64,000 bases of DNA from Plantactinospora sp. KBS50 (GTDB taxonomy: Bacteria; Actinomycetota; Actinomycetes; Mycobacteriales; Micromonosporaceae), in NCBI RefSeq assembly GCF_002285795.1, contig NZ_CP022961.1, positions 3,848,001 to 3,912,000 of the forward strand, in the 5' to 3' direction. Positions 29,917 through 36,928 of this stretch are shown here, one piece after another. Within the stretch, counting starts at the first letter, position 1; each line of letters begins with the position of its first letter. A model generated the notes under the pieces. It did no database searches, was not told where the DNA came from, and saw only the letters and a program-made list of their open reading frames with translations. Position numbers and translations under genes: made by a program.

Positions 29917-30004
29917 TGCGACACCGCCCGCGACGACGCGGGCGCATGCGAGACCGCCCGCGACGACGCGGGCGCGTACACACCGCCCGCGACGACGCGG
30001 GTGT
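29916..30004. repeat. Three tandem 30-bp repeats, each a perfect hairpin
   Basis: Units begin at 29916, 29946 and 29976, with period exactly 30. Each contains CGCCCGCG-ACGA-CGCGGGCG (8-bp stem, 4-base loop; the third unit has one change at its end). They follow the SDR stop directly. Most likely a terminator or mRNA 3'-protecting element, or a regulatory hairpin array before the next gene. No spacer variation, so not CRISPR. Confidence 0.88.
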
Positions 30005-30060
30005 GGGGCGGGAGCGCCCGCTTCCGCGAGTAGGACCGCGACCAGGAGTGGAGCAGCCAG

Positions 30061-31071
30061 ATGAGCATCCCGCCCGACCCGGTTACCGCGCCCGCCCTCA
30101 ACTGGGGCGTCCTCGGCGCGGGTTTCATCGCCGGCAAGTTCGTCAACGCCGTCTCCCGGCACACCCGCTCGACCGTGGTGGCGGTGGGTTCCCGGGCCGC
30201 GGACAAGGCCGCGGCCTTCGCCACCGAACACGGCATCGACACCGCGCACGGCAGCTACCGGTCGCTCGTCGAAGACCCGAACGTGCAGGCCGTGTACGTC
30301 GCCACCCCGCACGTGTTCCACCTCGAACACGCGCTGCTCGCGATCGGCGCCGGCAAGCCCGTACTGGTCGAGAAGCCGCTGGCGGTCAACGCCGGACAGG
30401 GACGCGCCCTCGCCCGCGCCGCCGCGGCGGCCGGCGTCTTCGCGATGGAGGCGATGTGGACCCGCTTCCTGCCGCACATGGCGCGGCTGCGCGACCTCGT
30501 GGCCGCCGGTGACCTCGGCGACCTGCTGCACGTGCACGCCGAGCACGCGCAACGCTTCGCGTACGACCCGCGGCACCGGCTCTACGACCCGGCGCTGGCC
30601 GGCGGCGCCCTGCTGGACCTCGGGGTGTACCCGCTGGCGCTGGTGCAGGACCTGCTCGGGCGGCCCGGGCGGGTCGAGGTGGTGGGCTCGCTCACCCGGA
30701 CCGGGGTCGACGGTCAGGTCACCCTCGCGATGCACCACGGTGGACGGCGGCAGGCCAGCGTCAACACCTGCCTGTGGGCGCTGTCCGGCATCGGCGCCAG
30801 CGTGCTCGGCACGCAGGGCCGGGTCACCTTCGACGGGCCGTTCCTGCGCCCCACCACGCTGCGCCTGCACACCGCCGACGGCACGGTCCACGAGTACGAC
30901 GGCGTGGTGCGCAACGGCTTCCAGTACGAGATCGCCGAGGTCGCGCGCTGTGTGGCGCAGGGGCGGACGGAGAGCCCGACCCTGCCGCTGGCGGACAGCA
31001 TCGCCGTCCTTGAGGTGATCGACGGCGCCCGGCGTACCCTCGGCGTCCGCTATCCGGCCGAGACGGCCTGA
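30061..31071 (+). CDS. Gfo/Idh/MocA-family oxidoreductase 2
   Basis: A 336-residue NAD(P)-dependent dehydrogenase. WGVLGAGFIAGKFVNAV is the dinucleotide fold, VEKPLAVNAGQGR the EKP motif, and GGALLDLGVYPLALVQDLLG the substrate domain. Related to but distinct from the enzyme at 21123. Separated from the main operon by the hairpin repeats, so it may be expressed at a different level. Substrate unknown. Confidence 0.9.
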   Translation: MSIPPDPVTAPALNWGVLGAGFIAGKFVNAVSRHTRSTVVAVGSRAADKAAAFATEHGIDTAHGSYRSLVEDPNVQAVYVATPHVFHLEHALLAIGAGKPVLVEKPLAVNAGQGRALARAAAAAGVFAMEAMWTRFLPHMARLRDLVAAGDLGDLLHVHAEHAQRFAYDPRHRLYDPALAGGALLDLGVYPLALVQDLLGRPGRVEVVGSLTRTGVDGQVTLAMHHGGRRQASVNTCLWALSGIGASVLGTQGRVTFDGPFLRPTTLRLHTADGTVHEYDGVVRNGFQYEIAEVARCVAQGRTESPTLPLADSIAVLEVIDGARRTLGVRYPAETA

Positions 31072-31148
31072 CCCCCTTGCGTCCTATATGGATAGGATGC
31101 CGGCCGGGTCCGGCAACCCGCCGGGCCGAGGACCCGTGGGGAGTGTTC

Positions 31149-31373
31149 GTGCCAGTTACCGCCAACCTCGTCAAGCTGCTCGACAAGGACTACCAGGACA
31201 AGCCCCTGGCCGAACTCGTCGACGCCCCGGTCGCCGCCCTCGCGGGGGTCAGCGACCGTGCCGCGGCGCACATCAAGGAGGCGCTGGGGATCAAGACGAT
31301 CGGCGAGCTCGGTCGCAGCCAGTACTTCCGTACCGCCAAGGCGATCGCCGACCTGGCCGAATTCGACAAGTAG
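31149..31373 (+). CDS. Small helix-hairpin-helix protein
   Basis: A 74-residue conserved-looking actinobacterial protein. PLAELVDAPVAALAGVSDRAAAHIKEALGIKTIGELGRS has the spacing of a helix-hairpin-helix, a nonspecific DNA or protein contact element. GTG start with GGGGAG at 31138-31143. The inverted repeat TCCTAT-ATGG-ATAGGA lies upstream at 31082-31097 and may be an operator or promoter part. Function unknown. Confidence 0.75.
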   Translation: MPVTANLVKLLDKDYQDKPLAELVDAPVAALAGVSDRAAAHIKEALGIKTIGELGRSQYFRTAKAIADLAEFDK

Positions 31374-31517
31374 TTCCCGCGCGGGGCCGGCCGCCACCGG
31401 TGGCGGCCGGCCCCGCCGCCCCAGCACACCGCCCCGGCGCCGTCCCAGCACCGCCCCGGCGCCGGACCGGCGCGGGTTGGGCTACCCTCGGCGGCGGTGC
31501 CCGCGCCGCGCGGCCAT

Positions 31518-31560
31518 CCCGGACGAGGACGTGTCGTACCCGGCCCGCCAAGACGACCGT
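31518..31560 (+). ncRNA. Guanidine-III riboswitch (ykkC-III / mini-type pseudoknot)
   Basis: CCGGACGAGG (31519-31528), then GTCGTACCCGG (31532-31542), then AAGACGAC (31550-31557) reproduce the order and conserved bases of the guanidine-III aptamer known from Thermobifida fusca. CCGG pairs with CCGG as the first stem, and GTCGT pairs with ACGAC as the pseudoknot. The ribosome site of the SMR exporter (GGAGAGG, 31563-31569) starts 3 bases after the pseudoknot strand, so guanidine binding would act on translation initiation. Confidence 0.87.
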
Positions 31561-31575
31561 GTGGAGAGGTACGTC

Positions 31576-31890
31576 GTGGCCTGGGTGATTCTGATCGTTT
31601 CCGGCCTGCTGGAGTCGGTGTGGGCGGTCGCGCTCGGCCGTTCCGGCGGGCTGACCCGCCCGCTGCCCACCGTGATCTTCGGGATGGGCCTGCTGGCCAG
31701 CATGGCCGGGCTCGGGTACGCGCTGCGCAGCATCCCGGTCGGCACCGGCTACGCGGTCTGGGTCGGGATCGGCGTGGCCGCCACCGCGCTGGCCGGCATG
31801 ATCCTCTTCGACGAGGCGGTGAGCCTGCCGCGCGTCCTCTCGCTGCTGCTCATCCTCGCCGGTGTGGTCGGCCTCAAACTCTTCTCCTGA
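31576..31890 (+). CDS. SMR-family guanidinium exporter (Gdx/SugE type)
   Basis: A 104-residue small multidrug resistance protein with four transmembrane helices. The essential Glu13 lies in [31 protein letters not shown] and [29 protein letters not shown] are typical of the Gdx branch, which exports guanidinium in exchange for protons. GTG start 6 bases after GGAGAGG. The upstream guanidine-III riboswitch supports guanidinium as the substrate. Confidence 0.93.
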   Translation: MAWVILIVSGLLESVWAVALGRSGGLTRPLPTVIFGMGLLASMAGLGYALRSIPVGTGYAVWVGIGVAATALAGMILFDEAVSLPRVLSLLLILAGVVGLKLFS

Positions 31891-32031
31891 TCGGCACGCG
31901 GCCCCTCGGCGCACCTCGCCGGGCGGGCCGGGCGGCGCCCGCGTGAAAGACGCGTCAAGAATCGCCCGCCGGCCGTCATGGTCGCGTTATGGCACCTGTC
32001 CGTCCGCCGGCCGGCGCGTTGTGATTGCCGG

Positions 32032-32051
32032 GCACGGCCGGCCGGCCGTGC
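32032..32051. promoter_or_regulatory. Perfect 20-bp palindrome upstream of the kdp operon
   Basis: GCACGGCCGGCCGGCCGTGC, a perfect inverted repeat 32 bp before the first kdp-associated ORF. It could be a KdpE or other protein-binding site or an RNA hairpin. The rest of 31891-32083 holds no gene. Confidence 0.5.
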
Positions 32052-32083
32052 GCGGAAGACGTCCGGTCAGAGGAGGTCGGCGC

Positions 32084-32166
32084 GTGTCCGACGTGGTGTT
32101 CGTGCTGTTGACGGTGGGCCTGTTCGCGGTGCTCACCCTCGTGGTGCGGGGGTGGAGAGGCTGTGA
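32084..32166 (+). CDS. Small membrane protein preceding kdpF, frameshifted
   Basis: [23 protein letters not shown] is a single hydrophobic helix. As sequenced the frame runs on and into kdpA. Adding one G to GGGGG at 32148-32152 gives a 27-residue protein ending GVERL and a stop that overlaps the kdpF start (GTGA). This is the size and ending of the one-helix protein often annotated before kdpF in actinobacteria. AGAGGAGG (32069-32076) is a strong ribosome site. Role unknown, perhaps a KdpF-like stabiliser. Confidence 0.7.
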
Positions 32167-32255
32167 CCGGCACGGTGAACATCGTCGGGCTGGTGCTGGC
32201 GCTCGGCCTGGCGGTCCTGCTCGTGGCCGCCCTGATCTTCCCGGAGCGGTTCTGA
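32163..32255 (+). CDS. kdpF: K+-transporting ATPase subunit KdpF
   Basis: A 30-residue single-helix lipid-like subunit: [25 protein letters not shown], with the family ending PERF. It stabilises the KdpABC complex. GTG start; its stop shares one base with the kdpA ATG. Below usual gene-finder size limits. Confidence 0.9.
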   Translation: MTGTVNIVGLVLALGLAVLLVAALIFPERF

Positions 32256-33909
32256 TGACCACGACGGGCGCCGGCGTCATCTTCGTCCTGTCCCTGGCGG
32301 TGGCGCTGGCCGCCGTCTTCCGGCCGTTCGGCGACCACATGTACCGGGCGGTCACCGGCCGCCGGCACCTTCGGGCCGAGCGGGTGATCTACCGCCTGGT
32401 CGGGGTGAACCCGGCCGCCGAGCAGACCTGGGGCGTGTACGCGCGCAGCCTGCTGGCCTTCTCCGCGGTGTCGATCCTGTTCCTGTACGCGTTCCTGCGC
32501 CTGCAGGACCGCCTGTGGCTGTCGCTGGGCATGGACCCGGTGGTGGCGCACGGGGCGTGGAACACGGCGGTGTCGTTCGTGACGAACACGAACTGGCAGT
32601 GGTACTCGGGCGAGTCGACCATGGGCCATCTGGTGCAGATGGCCGGCCTGGCGGTGCAGAACTTCGCGTCCGCGGCGGTCGGCATCGCCGTCGCGGTCGC
32701 CCTGGTCCGCGGCTTCGCCCGCGGCCGCACCGGGCACCTGGGCAACTTCTGGGTGGACCTGACCCGGATCAGCGTACGGATCCTGCTGCCGATCTGCGTG
32801 TTGGCCACGATCGTGCTCATGATCGGCGGGGCGGTGCAGAACCTGTCCGCCGGCACCGACGCGACCACGCTGGGCGGGGCCACCCAGCACATCCCCGGCG
32901 GCCCGGTCGCCAGCCAGGAGGCCATCAAGGACCTCGGCACCAACGGCGGCGGCTTCTACAACGTCAACAGCGCCCACCCGTTCGAGAACCCGACGGGCTG
33001 GACGAACTGGGTCGAGATCTTCCTGCTGCTGGTGATCCCGGTCAGCCTGCCCCGGGTGTTCGGTCGGATGGTCGGGCAGAACCGGCAGGGCCACGCGATC
33101 GTCGCCGTGATGGCGATCCTGGCGCTGGGCGGCATCGCCCTGACCAACGGCTTCGAGCTGGCGCACCAGGGCACGGTCCCGCAGGCGGTGGGCGCGGCGC
33201 TCGAGGGCAGGGAGACGCGGTTCGACGTGTCGAACTCGGCGACCTTCGCCGCGGCCACCACGCTCACCTCCACCGGCTCGGTCGACTCGTTCCACGACTC
33301 GTACACCGCGCTGGGCGGCGGGGTGCTGATCGTCGACATGATGCTCGGCGAGGTCGCGCCCGGCGGGGTCGGGGCGGGCCTGTACGGCCTGCTGATCCTC
33401 GCGGTGATCACCGTGTTCGTCGCCGGCCTGATGGTCGGGCGCACGCCGGAGTACGTCGGCAAGAAGATCGGCGCCCGGGAGATCAAGCTCGCGTCGCTGT
33501 ACTTCCTGACCACCCCGGCGCTGGTGCTGACCGGCACCGCCGCCGCCTTCGCCACCGGCAACAGCTCCACGGCGCTCAACGCCGGCCCGCACGGCCTCGC
33601 CGAGGTGCTGTACGCCTTCACCTCGGCGAGCAACAACAACGGCTCCGCGTTCGCCGGGCTGACGGTGAGCACCCCGTGGTGGAACACCGCGCTGGGCCTG
33701 GCCATGCTGCTCGGCCGGTTCCTGCCGATCGTCCTGGTGCTCGCGCTGGCCGGTTCGCTGGCCCGCCAGCAACCCGTTCCCGCCTCCGCAGGCACCCTGC
33801 CGACCCACCGGCCGCTCTTCGTCGGAATGGTCGTCGGCGTCACGGTGATCCTCGTCGCGCTGACCTTCCTGCCCGCGCTCGCACTCGGCCCCTCGCTGAG
33901 GGACTGTGA
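32255..33909 (+). CDS. kdpA: K+-transporting ATPase subunit KdpA, frameshift at the extreme C-terminus
   Basis: Potassium-channel-like subunit, 551 residues when corrected, with about ten membrane helices. Selectivity-loop motifs include [31 protein letters not shown] and [11 protein letters not shown]. As sequenced, CCCC at 33889-33892 throws the last residues out of frame and the ORF runs on into kdpB. One extra C restores ALGPLAEGL and a stop at 33909 next to the kdpB start. It binds and passes K+; KdpB energises it. Confidence 0.93.
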
Positions 33910-33911
33910 CC

Positions 33912-36022
33912 ATGAAAGAGAACGAGATGACCCTCGCCCGCGCCCTGCCCGACGCGGTCCGCAAACTCGACCCGCGCACGCTCTGGCGCAACCCGGTGAT
34001 GCTGATCGTGGAGATCGGCGCGCTGTTCACCACCGTTCTCGCCGCGGTCGACCCGTCGGTGTTCGCCCTGGCGATCGCGGCCTGGCTCTGGCTCACGGTG
34101 ATCTTCGCGAACCTGGCCGAGGCGGTCGCCGAGGGCCGGGGCAAGGCCCAGGCCGCCGCGCTGCGGAAGGCCAGGACCGACACCGTCGCCACCCGCCTGC
34201 TGGACTGGACCCCCGGGGCCGCACCCGGCGGCTACCGCACCGTGTCGGTGCCCGCCCCCCAACTGCGGCAGGGCGACGTGGTCGTGGTGACGGCCGGCGA
34301 GGTCGTCCCCGGTGACGGGGACGTGGTCGAGGGCATCGCCAGCGTGGACGAGTCGGCGATCACCGGCGAGTCCGCGCCGGTGATCCGCGAGTCCGGCGGC
34401 GACCGCAGCGCGGTGACCGGCGGCACGAAGGTGCTGTCCGACCGGATCGTCGTACGGATCACGCAGCGGCCGGGCGACAGTTTCATCGACCGGATGATCC
34501 GCCTGGTGGAGGGGGCGAACCGGCAGAAGACCCCGAACGAGATCGCGCTGAACATCCTGCTCGCCGCGCTCACGATCATTTTCCTGCTGGCCGTGGTGAC
34601 CCTGCAGCCGCTTGCGATCTTCGCCAGGGGCTTCCAGGCGGCCGCCGCCGACACGGGCGCGGTCACCGACGCCGGTGTCAACGGTGTGGTGCTGGTGTCG
34701 CTGCTGGTCTGCCTGATCCCGACCACCATCGGGGCGCTGCTGTCGGCGATCGGCATCGCCGGGATGGACCGCCTGGTGCAGCGCAATGTGCTGGCCATGA
34801 GCGGCCGGGCGGTCGAGGCGGCCGGTGACGTGAACACCCTGCTGCTGGACAAGACCGGCACCATCACCCTGGGAAACCGGCAGGCGGACGAGTTCGTGCC
34901 GGTCGACGGGGTGGCGGTGGCCGTGGTCGCCGACGCGGCGCAGTTGTCCAGCCTCGCCGACGAGACCCCGAGGGCCGCTCGATCGTGGTCCTCGCGAAGA
35001 ACCGCTTCGGGCTGCGGGAACGCGAGCCGGGCCTCATCCCGCACGCCACCTTCGTACCGTTCACCGCCCAGACCCGGATGAGCGGCGTCGACCTGGCCCC
35101 GGACGGCCCCGGCGCCGGCCCGGCCCGGCAGGTCCGCAAGGGCGCGGCGTCCGCGGTGATGAAGTGGGTCCGGGACAACGGCGGCCACCCCACCGAGCAG
35201 GTGGGACAGATCGTCGACGGGATCAGTGGCATCGGCGGCACCCCGCTGGTGGTCGCCGAGCACGTCGCGGGCCGGCCGGCGCGGGCGCTCGGGGTGATCC
35301 ACCTGAAGGACATCGTCAAGTCGGGCATGCGGGAGCGGTTCGACGAGATGCGCCGGATGGGCATCCGGACCGTGATGATCACCGGTGACAACCCGCGTAC
35401 CGCGAAGGCCATCGCCGAGGAGGCCGGGGTGGACGACTTCCTGGCGGAGGCCACCCCGCAGGACAAGCTCGCCCTGATCAAGCGGGACCAGGAGGGCGGC
35501 CGGCTGGTCGCGATGACCGGCGACGGCACCAACGACGCCCCGGCGCTCGCCCAGGCCGATGTCGGGGTGGCGATGAACACCGGTACGTCGGCCGCGAAGG
35601 AGGCCGGCAACATGGTCGACCTCGACTCCGACCCGACCAAGCTGATCGAGATCGTGGAGATCGGCAAGCAGTTGCTGATCACCCGTGGCGCGCTGACCAC
35701 GTTCAGCATCTCCAACGACATCGCCAAGTACTTCGCGATCGTCCCGGCCATGTTCGCCGGCATCTACCCGAGCCTGGACCGGCTCAACGTGATGCGGCTG
35801 GCCAGCCCGGAGTCGGCGATCCTGTCGGCGGTCGTCTTCAACGCGGTCATCATCGTCGCGCTGATTCCGCTGGCCCTGCACGGCGTGCGCTACCGGCCGG
35901 ACAGCGCGTCGCGGCTGCTGCGGCGCAACCTGCTGGTGTACGGCCTGGGCGGCATCATCGTGCCGTTCGCCGGCATCAAGATCATTGACCTGATCGTCCA
36001 GTTCATCCCGGGGATCTCGTGA
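33912..36022 (+). CDS. kdpB: K+-transporting P-type ATPase subunit KdpB, frameshifted
   Basis: P-type ATPase, 703 residues when corrected. [10 protein letters not shown]-type TGES, phosphorylation site DKTGTIT, then [21 protein letters not shown] in the downstream part. The reading frame breaks at CCCC 34966-34969: LSSLADETP is followed by nonsense, while [19 protein letters not shown] continues one frame over. One added C gives a normal full-length KdpB. ATG 33912 preferred over GTG 33906 because of GAGGGA spacing. Confidence 0.93.
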
Positions 36023-36924
36023 TGCGTCCACCGTCCTGGCTCGCCCAACACCTCGCCGCCGGGCGCGCGCTGCTCGTCTGCACCGTGCTGCTCGGCCTGG
36101 CCTACCCGCTGGCCATGGTCGGCATCGGCCGGCTACCCGGCCTGGCCGCCCGCGCGGACGGATCGCCGGTGACGGTCGCGGACCGCACCGTCGGCAGCCG
36201 GCTCATCGGCCAGTCGTTCACCGACCCCGACGGCAGCCCCATCCCGCGCTACTTCCAGTCCCGGCCGTCGGCCGCCGGCGACGGCTACGACCCGACCTCC
36301 ACCTCGGCGAGCAACCTCGGCCCGGAGGACGTCGTCGACACCATCGCCGGCGGCCCCGCGGAGTCCACCCGGAGCCTGCTGACCCGGGTCTGCGCGCGCA
36401 GCAAGGCCGTCGGCGAGTTCGACGACGTGGACGGGCGGCGGCCGTACTGCACCCCGGACGGCGTCGGCGCGGTGCTGGCGGTGTTCCGCCGCGACGGGCT
36501 CACCGGCCCCGCCACCCGGGTGGTCAGCGTCAACCAGGCCGCACCCGGCACGCCGTTCCTCGCCAGCTACGAGGGGGTGCCGGTCGAGCTGGCGACGCCC
36601 GGCCACGACTACCGCGCCGAGGGCGGGGTCATCACCCCGGTCCGGGGCGACGCACCCGCCCGCCCGGCGGTACCGGCCGACGCGGTCACCGCCAGCGGCA
36701 GCGGCCTCGACCCGGACATCAGCCCCGGGTACGCCGACATCCAGGTCGAGCGGGTGGCCCGGGAACGCGGTGCGGACCCGGCGGCACTCCGGCGGCTGGT
36801 ACGGGAGCACACCACCGGCCGGGCGCTCGGCTTCATCGGCGCGCCCGCGGTCAACGTGCTGGAACTCAACCTCGCGCTCGATCGGGAGTTCCCCGTGCGC
36901 ACCCCCGACGATCAGGCAGGATAA
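36022..36924 (+). CDS. kdpC: K+-transporting ATPase subunit KdpC
   Basis: A 300-residue KdpC, longer than the usual 190-200 residues. One N-terminal membrane helix (ALLVCTVLLGLAYPLAMVGI), QSFTDPDGSPIPRYFQSRPSA, DGYDPTSTSASNLGP, and the conserved C-terminal VERVARERG...LVREHT...GFIGAPAVNVLELNLALD. The additional residues sit between the SNLGP block and the C-terminal block. ATG overlaps the kdpB stop by one base. Forms the complex with KdpA, B and F. Confidence 0.93.
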   Translation: MRPPSWLAQHLAAGRALLVCTVLLGLAYPLAMVGIGRLPGLAARADGSPVTVADRTVGSRLIGQSFTDPDGSPIPRYFQSRPSAAGDGYDPTSTSASNLGPEDVVDTIAGGPAESTRSLLTRVCARSKAVGEFDDVDGRRPYCTPDGVGAVLAVFRRDGLTGPATRVVSVNQAAPGTPFLASYEGVPVELATPGHDYRAEGGVITPVRGDAPARPAVPADAVTASGSGLDPDISPGYADIQVERVARERGADPAALRRLVREHTTGRALGFIGAPAVNVLELNLALDREFPVRTPDDQAG

Positions 36925-36928
36925 CGCC

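Noticed and set aside
29916-30004. Possible CRISPR array
   Set aside because: Three abutting identical units with no unique spacers; each is a hairpin.
31862-34315. An 817-codon protein containing KdpA
   Set aside because: Run-on product of the frameshifts at 32148 and 33889; real kdpA starts at 32255 and should end at 33909.
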